Source: Desulfuromonas soudanensis
GTDB lineage: Bacteria > Desulfobacterota > Desulfuromonadia > Desulfuromonadales > WTL
Assembly (NCBI RefSeq): GCF_001278055.1
Contig: NZ_CP010802.1
Coordinates: 2,829,504-2,893,503, forward strand
Direction: 5' to 3'
DNA length: 64,000 nucleotides
This document shows, in pieces, positions 17,490 to 25,728 of this stretch. The translations under genes and the position numbers were made by a program. The notes under the pieces are model-generated. The model was not told the DNA's origin. It worked only from the letters and a program-made list of their open reading frames with translations, and searched no databases. Numbering within the stretch: the first letter of the stretch is position 1; each line of letters starts with the position of its first letter.

Positions 17490-17811
17490 GGGCGTCACCT
17501 TACACCGGCAGAGGAGGCTGATGTAAATTTTTTCAATGGCGGCAATCGGGGATATTCGCCAACCGCGCGCAGGAAAAACTACCCATCTTGTAACCCATTC
17601 CGGCAAAGATTGTCAACGCAACATAGCGCCATAATTGAAAAAATCAGCAGAAACCCGGCCCAGGCCCGTTCATCCCTCCCGGGAACCCGAACGGAGCGTC
17701 CCTGAGGGTATTTTTTGCCCGGTTGCCGAAACTAAATCTTTGCACTCGCCGGCAATTTATGCTACAAACTGGCGTCGGCATCGTGGAGCTATCGACGAGC
17801 GACAAGCCTAT
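17490..17811. other. Intergenic region between kinase and tRNA
   Basis: It holds the kinase leader on the minus strand and the tRNA promoter on the plus strand. Open frames here are short and lack coding character. Confidence 0.6.
17740..17768 (+). promoter_or_regulatory. Sigma-70 type promoter for tRNA-His
   Basis: TTGCAC (17740-17745) and TACAAA (17763-17768) are separated by exactly 17 bp. The predicted start falls about 35-40 bases before the mature tRNA, as expected for a tRNA transcription unit. Confidence 0.6.
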
Positions 17812-17888
17812 GGTGGCTATGGTGAAGCGGTTAACACAAACGACTGTGACTCGTTCATGCGTGGGTTCGATCCCCACTAGCCACCCCA
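17812..17888 (+). tRNA. tRNA-His (GTG anticodon)
   Basis: Complete cloverleaf. Acceptor GTGGCTA (17813-17819) pairs with TAGCCAC (17878-17884). The extra G(-1) typical of histidine tRNA is at 17812 opposite C73, and the CCA end is encoded (17886-17888). The anticodon stem AACGA/TCGTT encloses loop CTGTGAC with anticodon GTG. The T arm is GTGGG-TTCGATC-CCCAC. It has its own promoter and an intrinsic terminator, so it is a single-gene unit. Confidence 0.97.
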
Positions 17889-17898
17889 TTTAAAAATT

Positions 17899-17928
17899 AA
17901 ACCCCGCCATAAGCGGGGTTTTTTTTTG
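17899..17928 (+). terminator. Intrinsic terminator of tRNA-His
   Basis: AAACCCCGC (17899-17907), loop CATAA, GCGGGGTTT (17913-17921), followed by a run of T. It begins ten bases after the CCA end. Confidence 0.92.
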
Positions 17929-17965
17929 CCCGAGGGAAGGGGTCTTGCCCCGTCCCTCGGGCAAA
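17925..17965. repeat. Perfect 13-bp inverted repeat after tRNA
   Basis: TTTGCCCGAGGGA (17925-17937) and TCCCTCGGGCAAA (17953-17965) are perfectly complementary with a 15-nt loop. It overlaps the end of the tRNA terminator T-run. It may be a second terminator-like hairpin or a small palindromic element. Confidence 0.6.
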
Positions 17966-18049
17966 ACAAAGCACAATCCAACCTTGGCAAAATCCGGCTA
18001 TTGCCGACGACGGGGCGGGACTGATTGAACCGGGAGCGAAGACCCCTGA

Positions 18050-18283
18050 TTACTTGCGGGACCTGGGGATAGCTTGACTGTGCCCGCAGCTCACGCAGAC
18101 AAACGCCGATTTTTCGGCGGACTCTTCGACCGGTTTCGAAAAACGGTCCTTGAGTTCCGTTCCGGACTCCTCCGCAGCCTTCCGCCGCACACTGGCGATG
18201 TCGTGGGGATGGCCGCAACTTTCGCAGACAAACGCAGATTTCTTGTCCAGTTCTTCAACCGCCTTGCTGAATCGATCCGTCAT
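18050..18283 (-). CDS. Small CxxCGH tandem-repeat protein, probably zinc-binding
   Basis: Protein of 77 residues, not assigned to a named family. ATG 18283 follows GGAGAACGG; a longer frame lacks a site. It consists of two copies of one ~27-residue unit: DRFSKAVEELDKKSAFVCES and CGHPHDI, then DRFSKPVEESAEKSAFVCVS and CGHSQAI. Each unit ends in CxSCGH, so the two halves together provide four cysteines and two histidines, enough for one zinc site. The duplication is internal to the gene. It is cytoplasmic by composition; the function is unknown. Confidence 0.75.
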   Translation of the reverse strand: MTDRFSKAVEELDKKSAFVCESCGHPHDIASVRRKAAEESGTELKDRFSKPVEESAEKSAFVCVSCGHSQAIPRSRK

Positions 18284-18476
18284 TACCGTTCTCCTTTCCC
18301 TAATGTTGCCGGTACGCCGGAACGCTCCAGATCCGGCGTACCTCAGATCTCCGGTCAAATCCATACAGGCTACGATTTGATTTTATCATATCAGGAGACG
18401 GTCGTGGCAAAACCGGACAGCGCATTGCTATAATAAGCAGCGTGTGTCGTTACAACCTCCTTTCGGGAGCCCGGAC

Positions 18477-18953
18477 ATGAACCTTTCAGCAACCGCAGCC
18501 GACCGAAAAAGACTGGAGCGCCTCGCCTGGTTTCTTGACAATTCCATCCCGATTCCCGGGCTCGACATCCGGGTCGGCTTCGATGCCCTGATCGGCCTCC
18601 TCCCTGGTTTCGGGGACAGTGTCGGCGCCCTGATGTCGAGCTATATCCTCGCCGAAGCCGCCCGCCTCGGCGCTCCCAGAGCGGTGCTGCTGAAGATGGC
18701 CTTCAATATCGCCGTCGACGCCCTCATCGGCGCCGTTCCGGTCCTGGGGGATCTCTTCGATTTTGCCTGGAAGGCCAACCAGCGAAATGTCGATCTTCTC
18801 CGCGCCTACTACGACCAGCCGCGCAAAACGGTGGTCGTCAGCCGCCTCTTCGTCTGGGGACTCGTCCTGCTGCTGGTCGGGTTGGTGCTGTGCATCGGCC
18901 TGCTGAGTTTCTTGCTCCTCCGCGCCCTGTGGAACGCGGCCGGGGGTCTTTGA
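18477..18953 (+). CDS. DUF4112 family membrane protein
   Basis: Protein of 158 residues. It matches the DUF4112 pattern: a leader LERLAWFLDNSIPIPG, then RVGFDALIGLLPGFGD and NIAVDALIGAVPVLGDLFDFAWKANQRN, with two glycine-rich hydrophobic hairpins. A C-terminal membrane helix (LFVWGLVLLLVGLVLCIGLL) follows. ATG 18477 follows GGGAG; a GTG 11 codons upstream is less likely. The biochemical role is unknown. The next gene, 22 bp downstream, is a Pmp3-like peptide, so the two probably form an operon of small membrane proteins. Confidence 0.88.
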   Translation: MNLSATAADRKRLERLAWFLDNSIPIPGLDIRVGFDALIGLLPGFGDSVGALMSSYILAEAARLGAPRAVLLKMAFNIAVDALIGAVPVLGDLFDFAWKANQRNVDLLRAYYDQPRKTVVVSRLFVWGLVLLLVGLVLCIGLLSFLLLRALWNAAGGL

Positions 18954-18975
18954 TTAACTGACAAGGAGAGAACCT

Positions 18976-19134
18976 ATGGATTTTTTCCGGATACTGATCG
19001 CAATTCTCATCCCGCCCCTCGGGGTCTTCCTGCAGGTGGGTTTTGCCGGGGCCTTCTGGCTGAACATCCTGCTGACCCTCCTCGGCTATATTCCCGGGAT
19101 CGTCCACGCGGTCTGGATCATCGCCAAACGGTAA
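18976..19134 (+). CDS. Pmp3/YqaE family small membrane peptide
   Basis: A 52-residue hydrophobic protein reading MDFFRILIAILIPPLGVFLQ and then VGFAGAFWLN, with LLGYIPGIVHAVWIIAKR at the end. This is the Pmp3/YqaE (UPF0057) pattern of two membrane helices with PPLGVF in the first and PG-IHA in the second. AAGGAG lies eight bases before the ATG. Yeast Pmp3 affects membrane potential and salt tolerance; the bacterial role is less clear. It ends two bases before the convergent GT2 gene. Confidence 0.9.
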   Translation: MDFFRILIAILIPPLGVFLQVGFAGAFWLNILLTLLGYIPGIVHAVWIIAKR

Positions 19135-19136
19135 GG

Positions 19137-21758
19137 TCAAGAGGAGACGACCGGGATCTTCTCTCCCTGGGCCGACCCCGGCAGGGCGCTGACAACCCCC
19201 ATGCCGAGGGCCGCCAGATAGGGGAGGGACTGGATCAGCAGCGCCCCCGCCCAGAGGCGAGCGCCCGGGATGACCCCTCCCTGCAACCACAGCACCCCGA
19301 GGGCCGCACCGATCAGCAGGAAGGCCAGCAGGGTCTCTTCGGCGGCACTCAGAACCGCCTGGACCAGTCGCGGCTGATTCTCGCATTTCGGTGTGCGGAA
19401 AAACGGTATGTTTTTGGTCCAGAAGCCGGCGACTATCGCCTTGGCGATGGTATGGGAGAGGGCCAGGCCTGCCAGGGCGGCACCGAGCGTCTCCCAGCGA
19501 CTGGCACCCAGCCGGGTCCGATAGAGATAGACCAGTTTGAGAACCTTGAAAAAAAAGAGCGCCAGCGGAGGAATGGTAAAGACCGCCAGCGGGGGGTCCG
19601 TATGCTGCGGGTCCAGCAGGATCACCACCGACCAGAAGAGGGCGCCGAAGGTGTAGAAAAGGTTCAGTCCATCGGCCAGCCAGGGGAGCCAGCCGGCGAC
19701 AAAATGGTAGCGCTGGCCGCGGCTCAGGCGCTTGTCGCGCCAGCCGAGAAGAGCTCCAAGATGCCGGCGAAGGATCTGTACGGCGCCATAGGCCCAGCGG
19801 AATCGCTGCTTCTTGTAATCGATGAAGGTATCCGGCATCACCCCGCGGCCGTAACTCTGCTCTATATACCCCCCCTCGTATCCCGCCTCGAAAATCCGCA
19901 GACCAAGTTCGGCATCCTCGGTGATGCACCATTCGGCCCAGCCGCCGACCTCCCGCAGCACCCGGGCGCGAACCATGGTCATGGTCCCGTGCTCGATAAT
20001 GGCGTTGCGGTCGTTGCGGGTCACCATGCCGATATGGAAAAACCCCTTGTATTCGGCGTAGCACATCTTCTTGAACAGCGAGGTGTCGCCGTCGTGGTAA
20101 TCCTGCGGTGCCTGGACGAAACCGATATCCGGATTGGCAAAATAGGGGGTCAGATCGCTCAGCCAGCGGGGGGAAACCTGGTAGTCGCTGTCGATCACCG
20201 CGATCACCTCGGCGTCGGCTGCCGTCTGCTGCAGGGCGAAATTGAGCGCTCCGGCCTTGAATCCCGCCAGGGGTGAGACATGGAAGAAGCGAAAGCGCTC
20301 GCCGAGGACGGCACAGTGGGCCTCCACCGGCTGCCAGACCGCCGGATCGGAGGTGTTGTTGTCGATGACCAGAACCTCGAAATCGGGGTAGTCGAGGCGA
20401 CTCAGGGCATCGAGGGTTTCGATCATCATCGCCGGCGGCTCGTTGTAGGCCGGAACGTGGATGGAGACCTTGGGGAAACTCCGCCCCGACGCGATCTCCA
20501 GCTCCCTCTCCGGCGTCCCGGCGAAAAAACGCCGGCGCTTTTTCATCCAGCTTGCCTCGGCGAGTTCGTGGGCTTCGGTGAGCAGAACCAGGCAGATCCC
20601 GAGAAACCCGAAGAGCAGGCAGATGCCGACGGTAATCGTCAGCAGGCTTTGATACTGGTAAACGTAGTCATAAACCACCCAGACCAGGGTCGCCGCCATC
20701 CCGTTGGCCAGCAGTGCCAAAAAGCTGCGCCCGCGCCGCCGCAGGGTGGAGCTGTCGGTAAAGAGGATCAGCGCGGCGGCCAGCCCCAGACCGACGGATA
20801 ATCCGGCCAGCAAACGCCATTGCGGGACCCGGACGATCGGCTCGGTAAAGGGGAATTTCTGGTTGCGGTGGGCGTCAAAAACCCCCCAATAGGCCCCGAC
20901 CGCCCCTTCCGATTCGGATTTCCAGGGCTGGTCGAAAGCCTCCATCAGGTAGTAATCGTAATGGTTTTTCACCGCGCGCTGCAGGTAGTTGCGGAGAAAG
21001 ATCGCCTCGTTGGCATGGGTGGCGACGGAGGCGCCGCGCGTGCGGCCATTGCTCGGCCAGCCGACCTCGGCCATCAGGATCCGTTTTTTCGGGAAGGCCT
21101 CCTGCAGCATGACATAGGTGGCGTCCACGTGATCGAGGGCGGCCTTGAGCGCGACCCCTTCCCAGTAGGGGAGAAAGTGGGCGGCAATAAAATCGGTGTG
21201 CGGCGCCAGTTCAGGATGGGCCACCCAGACGTTCCAGGGTTCGCCGGTACTCACGGGGAGGTCCAGCGCCTTGCGCGTGCGATCGAGGTAGGCGGCCAGC
21301 TGTTCCACGCTCAGTTCTCCGCGCAGAAGCGTTTCGTTGCCGACGATCACCTGGATAATGTTCTTTTTGTTTTTTTTGGCGACCAGAAGGAGCCTCTCCA
21401 GCTCCCGTTCGTTCTCTTCGAGGTTGTCGGTGAGCCAGGCCCCCAACGTTACCTTCATGCCGTGCTTTTCGGCCAGTTGCGGAATGCTGCTCAGGGTTCC
21501 GCCGAGGCCGTAGGTGCGGATCGCCTGCACCTTCCCCTGCAGCAGGGCCAGATCGGCGGCAATCTCGGACTCCGTCGGATAGTCCCCGGCCACCGGGTCG
21601 TTATGCAGACGCAGGGGGGAGAAGGACATCCCGGCCACCTTCGAGGGCCAGGGGGGTTCGGTGGAGGGGCGATTCCCCCAGCCCCAGAGGAGAAAGGTCG
21701 CAAGAGCGAAGCCAAGGACGATAATCAGATTGAGCCGCGACACCTTGTTTTTCATCAT
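19137..21758 (-). CDS. GH17-GT2 fusion, NdvB-like beta-glucan synthase
   Basis: Membrane protein of 873 residues. After a signal-anchor helix comes a GH17 glucanosyltransferase-like domain (about 40-320) with MSFSPLRLHNDPVAGDYPTE, IVGNETLLRG and MAEVGWPSNG, the last two holding the candidate catalytic glutamates. Helices follow, then a GT2 domain with SIHVPAYNEP, DSDYQVSP (the DxD), TEDAELGLR and QRFRWAYG, and finally several C-terminal helices. This architecture is known from NdvB/NdvC-type periplasmic beta-glucan synthases. The likely product is a beta-1,3 (possibly branched or cyclic) glucan. The start at 21758 is uncertain by one Met. Confidence 0.88.
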   Translation of the reverse strand: MMKNKVSRLNLIIVLGFALATFLLWGWGNRPSTEPPWPSKVAGMSFSPLRLHNDPVAGDYPTESEIAADLALLQGKVQAIRTYGLGGTLSSIPQLAEKHGMKVTLGAWLTDNLEENERELERLLLVAKKNKKNIIQVIVGNETLLRGELSVEQLAAYLDRTRKALDLPVSTGEPWNVWVAHPELAPHTDFIAAHFLPYWEGVALKAALDHVDATYVMLQEAFPKKRILMAEVGWPSNGRTRGASVATHANEAIFLRNYLQRAVKNHYDYYLMEAFDQPWKSESEGAVGAYWGVFDAHRNQKFPFTEPIVRVPQWRLLAGLSVGLGLAAALILFTDSSTLRRRGRSFLALLANGMAATLVWVVYDYVYQYQSLLTITVGICLLFGFLGICLVLLTEAHELAEASWMKKRRRFFAGTPERELEIASGRSFPKVSIHVPAYNEPPAMMIETLDALSRLDYPDFEVLVIDNNTSDPAVWQPVEAHCAVLGERFRFFHVSPLAGFKAGALNFALQQTAADAEVIAVIDSDYQVSPRWLSDLTPYFANPDIGFVQAPQDYHDGDTSLFKKMCYAEYKGFFHIGMVTRNDRNAIIEHGTMTMVRARVLREVGGWAEWCITEDAELGLRIFEAGYEGGYIEQSYGRGVMPDTFIDYKKQRFRWAYGAVQILRRHLGALLGWRDKRLSRGQRYHFVAGWLPWLADGLNLFYTFGALFWSVVILLDPQHTDPPLAVFTIPPLALFFFKVLKLVYLYRTRLGASRWETLGAALAGLALSHTIAKAIVAGFWTKNIPFFRTPKCENQPRLVQAVLSAAEETLLAFLLIGAALGVLWLQGGVIPGARLWAGALLIQSLPYLAALGMGVVSALPGSAQGEKIPVVSS

Positions 21759-22001
21759 AGCTGCAGAAATCCCGGACCTGGGTAAAGCCCCGCAAAACGG
21801 GGGACTGACGAGAACCAACCTCGCTGATTATAGAGCCAATTCGGGAAGAGATCTCTACATATTTATTCGGGGTTGGAAGCTGACGAAACTGGATCCGGCC
21901 AAGGGGCTTAACATACTAAAAACAATACAGATCGAGCCTGAAACGTTTGGGGTCTCCTTTCCCATTCCCGCAAATAAACACCGCTCCCCTTAGGGTTCGC
22001 G

Positions 22002-22043
22002 AAAAAGGCCGGCTCCCTGATTGTCAGGGAACCGGCCTTTTTT
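22002..22043. terminator. Terminator-like hairpin
   Basis: AAAAAGGCCGGCTCCCTGA (22002-22020) pairs with TCAGGGAACCGGCCTTTTTT (22024-22043) with one mismatch and T-runs on both sides. No gene ends immediately here, so it may stop readthrough, or a short unrecognised RNA may end here. Confidence 0.75.
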
Positions 22044-22280
22044 AATGGTCAAACCAAACCGAATCTTAACCAGGCTGGATCCCTGCCGATGAACCCGCAT
22101 TCCAGGCGATGATTGGATTGACCGATCAGAAATCCACGCCTTCTTGCCCGTCACAGGAGGTGGGTCCGTCACATATGACGAGCTGACCCCACCCCATCCC
22201 AGCCTCCCTCCGTCCCTCTCTTCCTCGCTCAAAGGATAGAAATCGGCTACTTGAGCTTCAAATGCCCCCTGGCGGCTGAT

Positions 22281-22297
22281 CTGGCACGACCCTTGTA
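22281..22297 (+). promoter_or_regulatory. Sigma-54 promoter for the ice-binding-like gene
   Basis: CTGGCACGACCCTTGTA matches the sigma-54 consensus YTGGCACGNNNNTTGCW at all but one specified position, with the -24 GG and the spacing to -12 correct. The predicted start near 22308 leaves a ~70-nt leader before the ATG at 22377. An upstream activator site is expected; the palindrome at 22167-22180 is in a suitable place. Confidence 0.65.
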
Positions 22298-22376
22298 GTA
22301 TAGAAAACCCGACTGAAGAAAGATCCGTAAGTCAAAAAAATCTGCATTGGTCCTACTCACCCCAAAGGAGTACAAA

Positions 22377-23258
22377 ATGAAAAATTCTGTAAAAAATCCG
22401 ATGACTCGGAAGCGGCTGACCGCAAGACTTGCCGCTCTCGGCCTGCTTGCCGCACTTTTTGTGGCGGCACCGTTCCAGGCCGCCCTCGCCCAAACCGTCC
22501 CGTACCTCGGCGCGGCGGAAAACTTCAATATCCTGGCCGCGACGGCTGTGACCTGCACCAATTCCACCGTCCTCGGAGACGTCGGCGTCTACCCCGGCAC
22601 CGCGGTCACTCAGACCGATTGCACGATTACCGGGGCGATTCACGCCGGGGATACGGTCGCCGCCAATGCTCAGCAGGACTTCGTCACCGCCTACACGGAT
22701 CTAGGCTACGCGCTGTGCGATTCGACCCTGACCGGCACCCTCGACGGCATGACCCTCTCCCCCGGCGTCTACTGCTTCGACGCAGCGGCCACCTTGACGG
22801 GCGTGTTGACCCTCGACGGCCAGGGTGACCCCAATGCCGTCTGGATCTTCAAAATCGGCACCCTCGGCACCGGCGCCCTCACCGCCACCAACTTCTCTGT
22901 GGTCATGGAAAACGGCGGAGCGCCCTGCAACGTTTATTGGTGGGTCGCCGAAGCCGCAACGCTGACCACCTCGAGCTTTCAGGGGACCGTTCTTGCCGGG
23001 GAGGCCATCACTGTCACCGGCGGAGTCTTTAACGGCGATGCACTCTCCCAGGCCGCCGTCACCCTGACCGGCGCTACCCTGACCGACTGTGCGCAGCAGA
23101 ACAACAAACCGGCCAAGAGCAAATGCAACCAGGGCGTCGGCAACGGCCCCGAGGGTTGTGACCCGGGTAACTCCAATCAGGGCAACCCCTTCGGTTCGAA
23201 CGATGAGATGGGCGGTACCCCCGGCGATCCCGGCCGCAAGGGCGGCAACAAAATTTAA
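22377..23258 (+). CDS. Secreted DUF3494 ice-binding-like protein
   Basis: Exported protein of 293 residues. ATG 22377 follows AAAGGAG. A signal peptide of about 38 residues (ending ALA-QT) is followed by the DUF3494 pattern: LGAAENFNILAATAVTCTNS, a GDVGVYPGTAVT turn, LSPGVYCFDAAATLTGVLTL, DPNAVWIFKIGTLG and NVYWWVAEAATL. Short repeating Ala/Thr/Gly motifs are consistent with a beta-solenoid. After about residue 245 comes a low-complexity Asn/Gly/Pro/Lys tail without an obvious anchor. Members bind ice or act as surface adhesins; here the function is inferred only from the family. Confidence 0.87.
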   Translation: MKNSVKNPMTRKRLTARLAALGLLAALFVAAPFQAALAQTVPYLGAAENFNILAATAVTCTNSTVLGDVGVYPGTAVTQTDCTITGAIHAGDTVAANAQQDFVTAYTDLGYALCDSTLTGTLDGMTLSPGVYCFDAAATLTGVLTLDGQGDPNAVWIFKIGTLGTGALTATNFSVVMENGGAPCNVYWWVAEAATLTTSSFQGTVLAGEAITVTGGVFNGDALSQAAVTLTGATLTDCAQQNNKPAKSKCNQGVGNGPEGCDPGNSNQGNPFGSNDEMGGTPGDPGRKGGNKI

Positions 23259-23617
23259 ATAACCGTTCAGATTGAACGATTTCCATGGCAATTGGGGGGA
23301 CAGGTCCATTCGACCTGTCCCCTTTTTTCACGAGGGTTCCGCCGGCGGTGTGCCCAACCGGAGCCGTCACCGTTGACTGCCCTGTCACACAGGACACATC
23401 CAGCGAAAGCCCATGGCAATTTTTTCCATTTGCAATCAGCAGCTTGGGACCCAGGGGCCGGTCTTTTCACGATTCTTGGGGGGGCAGGCTTTCAACCTCT
23501 CCGTTCTGTTGTATAAGAGAATACAGGCGGTACCGGGTTGGAGCTGCCGAAGGCGCGGGAAGGGCCGGTTTCTTCCCTGTTCGGCAATTCAGATTACCTC
23601 TGCAAAGGAGAGAGTCC
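23259..23617. other. Intergenic region with terminator
   Basis: It contains the terminator at 23296-23322 and the leader of the next gene. A c-di-GMP riboswitch was looked for and not found; nothing else is recognisable. Confidence 0.55.
23296..23328 (+). terminator. Intrinsic terminator of the DUF3494 gene
   Basis: GGGGACAGGTC (23296-23306) pairs with GACCTGTCCCC (23312-23322) and is followed by TTTTTT. Confidence 0.9.
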
Positions 23618-24775
23618 ATGATACTGAAAATTCTAAAGAAACTCCCCATCCTTCTGGCTTGCCTTTCGGCCGGATTCTTACTGGCGGCCTGCGGCGGCAA
23701 CAGCAGCTCGGGAACCACCTATGGTACCCTGTCCACCTCCCTGACCGACAGCACCACCGATGAGTACCAGGCGGTCTACGTCACCGTTACGCGCGTCGAA
23801 GTCCACCATGACGGCGACGGCACCTGGGAGACCGTGGCGACCCCCGACAAGACCTATAATTTGCTGGAACTGGTCAACGGAATTCGCACGACCCTCGGCG
23901 TCTCCTCCCTGGCCACCGGCCACTATACGCAGATGCGCCTGATTATCGGGAAAATTCCGGAAACCGGCATGAACATCCTCGGCATGACGCACCCACATGC
24001 CAACTACGCCATCGACCAGGCCGGCCTGGTTCATGATATGAAAGTTCCCAGCGGCACCAACAGCGGACTGAAAATCGTCAACGGTTTCGATATCCATGAA
24101 AATCGGACCACCGAATTGCTCCTCGATTTCGACGCCATGCGCTCCGTGGTCAAGGCGGGATCGAGCGGGCAGTACCTGCTCAAACCGACGATCAAGGTCC
24201 TCCATGCGGCCAACTACGCCTCCGCCTTCGGAACGGTGACCGACGAAGGATCCGCACTGCAAGCCGGTGCTCTGGTGACCGCCCAGGTCACGGCCCCGGC
24301 GGCCCCCGATGTCAAGGATCGGGTTGTGATCGCGGCGGGAACAGTGACCGCCGATAACGGGGAATATGCCGTTTTCCTTGAATCCGGAGACTACAATCTG
24401 GTCGTCTTCCAGACCGGTTATCTCCCCGCCTGCACCGCCGTCACCCTGACGGCCGGCAGCGCCATCATGGTCGACTTCACCCTGGCCGCCCCGGCGACAC
24501 CCCCGGGGAACATCTCCGGCACCCTGACCCTGGCCAGTGCCGCCGCAGATACGTATGCCACCATCGATATCCGCCGGCAGATCACCTGCGTCGATGCCAT
24601 GGAGGCAACGACAATCACCGTTAAGTCCCTCAACATCGGCCATGGCGGCGCCTACTCGGTGGATCTGCCGGCAGGAGACTATCAGGTTGTCACCTCGAGT
24701 CTAAACGGCGCCACCCGGACGGAACCGGTGACCATCGTCTCGGGTGGATCCCTGGTTTTGGACATCGCCATTTAA
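23618..24775 (+). CDS. DUF4382 lipoprotein with carboxypeptidase-like repeats
   Basis: Lipoprotein of 385 residues. ATG 23618 has AAAGGAG seven bases upstream. The lipobox is LLAAC followed by GGNSSSG. Residues ~30-190 match DUF4382 (GTLSTSLTDS, AVYVTVTRVEVHHDGDGTWE, LLELVNGI, TQMRLIIG, FDIHENRTTELLLDFDAMRS). The remainder has two beta-sandwich segments of carboxypeptidase-regulatory-like type (GTVTDEGSALQAGALVTAQV, GEYAVFLESGDYNLVVFQ). It follows the ice-binding-like gene in the same orientation but has its own leader after a terminator. It is probably a surface lipoprotein of unknown ligand. Confidence 0.85.
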   Translation: MILKILKKLPILLACLSAGFLLAACGGNSSSGTTYGTLSTSLTDSTTDEYQAVYVTVTRVEVHHDGDGTWETVATPDKTYNLLELVNGIRTTLGVSSLATGHYTQMRLIIGKIPETGMNILGMTHPHANYAIDQAGLVHDMKVPSGTNSGLKIVNGFDIHENRTTELLLDFDAMRSVVKAGSSGQYLLKPTIKVLHAANYASAFGTVTDEGSALQAGALVTAQVTAPAAPDVKDRVVIAAGTVTADNGEYAVFLESGDYNLVVFQTGYLPACTAVTLTAGSAIMVDFTLAAPATPPGNISGTLTLASAAADTYATIDIRRQITCVDAMEATTITVKSLNIGHGGAYSVDLPAGDYQVVTSSLNGATRTEPVTIVSGGSLVLDIAI

Positions 24776-24794
24776 GATTTAAACGCAGCACAGG

Positions 24795-24836
24795 AACGAC
24801 GAAGGGCGACCCGGTGGGGTCGCCCTTCGTCGTTTA
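24795..24836 (+). terminator. Strong hairpin terminator
   Basis: AACGACGAAGGGCGACCC (24795-24812) and GGGTCGCCCTTCGTCGTT (24817-24834) pair over 18 bp with a 4-nt loop and a short T tract. It ends the DUF4382 transcript. Confidence 0.85.
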
Positions 24837-24903
24837 TATCGCATCTCGCACGTAGACTGCAGGTCGGTTGCCGCTGCCGCCTCCCCGGCGAGGAGATGAA
24901 ATC

Positions 24904-25032
24904 TTAGTGCATCAAGCCGGAGACGCCGATCAAAATCAGATAGACGGCGACGATATAATTCAACATTTTGGGCATAACCAGAATCAGGATGCCGGCCAGA
25001 ATCGACAGGACAGGTTGCAATTGTATATACAT
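24904..25032 (-). CDS. DUF3096 family small membrane protein
   Basis: A 42-residue protein: MYIQLQPVLSILAGILILVM followed by PKMLNYIVAVYLILIGVSG and LMH. Two short membrane helices flank the PKxLNYIVA turn typical of DUF3096. AGGAG precedes the ATG. The function is unknown. It lies 19 bp downstream of the small lipoprotein gene on the same strand and is probably cotranscribed with it. Confidence 0.88.
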   Translation of the reverse strand: MYIQLQPVLSILAGILILVMPKMLNYIVAVYLILIGVSGLMH

Positions 25033-25051
25033 TTAAGGACTCCTGCTGAGG

Positions 25052-25234
25052 TTATTGTTTCAGGCCTTCTTCGGCTTTTTTCGCGGCGTCCTTCACCGTA
25101 TCCGTCGTTTTCTCCACGGCATGGTCGATCTTTTCTCCGGCCTTTTCGGCGGGCCCTTTTTTCTCGCAGGCGGTAAGCGTCAGGGTGAAACTGACAGCAA
25201 GGACAACGAGGAGCAGAGAAATGAATGCTTTCAT
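25052..25234 (-). CDS. Small entericidin-like lipoprotein
   Basis: A 60-residue lipoprotein beginning MKAFISLLLVVLAVSF with lipobox LTAC. The mature part is one amphipathic helix with repeated Ala/Lys/Asp (AGEKIDHAVEKTTDTVKDAA). ATG 25234 is preceded by AAAGGAAAG; a much longer frame upstream is not credible. It resembles short stress-induced lipoproteins of the entericidin/YtxH-like kind. The exact family is not certain. Confidence 0.75.
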   Translation of the reverse strand: MKAFISLLLVVLAVSFTLTLTACEKKGPAEKAGEKIDHAVEKTTDTVKDAAKKAEEGLKQ

Positions 25235-25294
25235 GATCTTTCCTTTCTTTTCGGAAGATGCCTTCGCCAAAAACAGGCTAAGGGTTGATTTTTT

Positions 25295-25308
25295 GTACAA
25301 AATTGTAC
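25295..25308. promoter_or_regulatory. Palindrome upstream of the small lipoprotein gene
   Basis: GTACAA-AA-TTGTAC is a perfect 14-bp palindrome about 60 bp upstream of the lipoprotein ATG, where an operator would sit. No regulator can be named. Confidence 0.35.
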
Positions 25309-25698
25309 CGATCTTCCTTCGATGGTCAGGTTTCTGCGGCCCTTTTGGCGCTAAGGTAAAAAGAGTGCAGGGAGCAAAGGAGCGCAATGATCCCCTTTCA
25401 GATTGGAACTTCAACCGCGGCGTCCTCAGCCCCGTCATTGTACCACAGACAGATGGTGTTCAATGCTGAATTCATCATGTCACTTCTCCCTCTTGATGCG
25501 CCGCGGTCGAAGGGGATCGACGCGGCCGACACTTCCCCGCCCATGGGCTGCGGAATCCATATCATTTTAGCCGATCCGGCAGCCCGGTCCAGTCAAGGTG
25601 CCCCGCCAAAAAAAATCGTCTTCCTTGATTCCAAAAGCAGGCCTTCCGACCGACCGGCTCAACCTCGGGACAATCGGAGGAAGGAGCCATCCCGGCCC

Positions 25699-25728
25699 GT
25701 CATATATGGCACTTATGTCATTTGTGAC
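25699..25728. promoter_or_regulatory. Pair of GTCAN4TGAC-like sites
   Basis: GTCATATATGGC (25699-25710, one mismatch) and GTCATTTGTGAC (25717-25728, perfect) share the symmetry of GTCACATATGAC at 22168-22179. The spacing of 18 bp centre to centre would suit two dimers on nearly the same face of DNA. Confidence 0.35.

Larger units (their letters stand above)
21759..22376. other. Intergenic regulatory region
   Basis: This 618-bp gap separates divergent genes. It holds a terminator-like hairpin (22002-22043), a palindrome CGTCACATATGACG (22167-22180) and a sigma-54 promoter match (22281-22297). No convincing small gene was found. Confidence 0.6.

Noticed and set aside
23330-23617. Possible c-di-GMP riboswitch before the DUF4382 gene
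   Set aside because: The conserved GEMM core segments are absent; only a normal leader and ribosome site remain.
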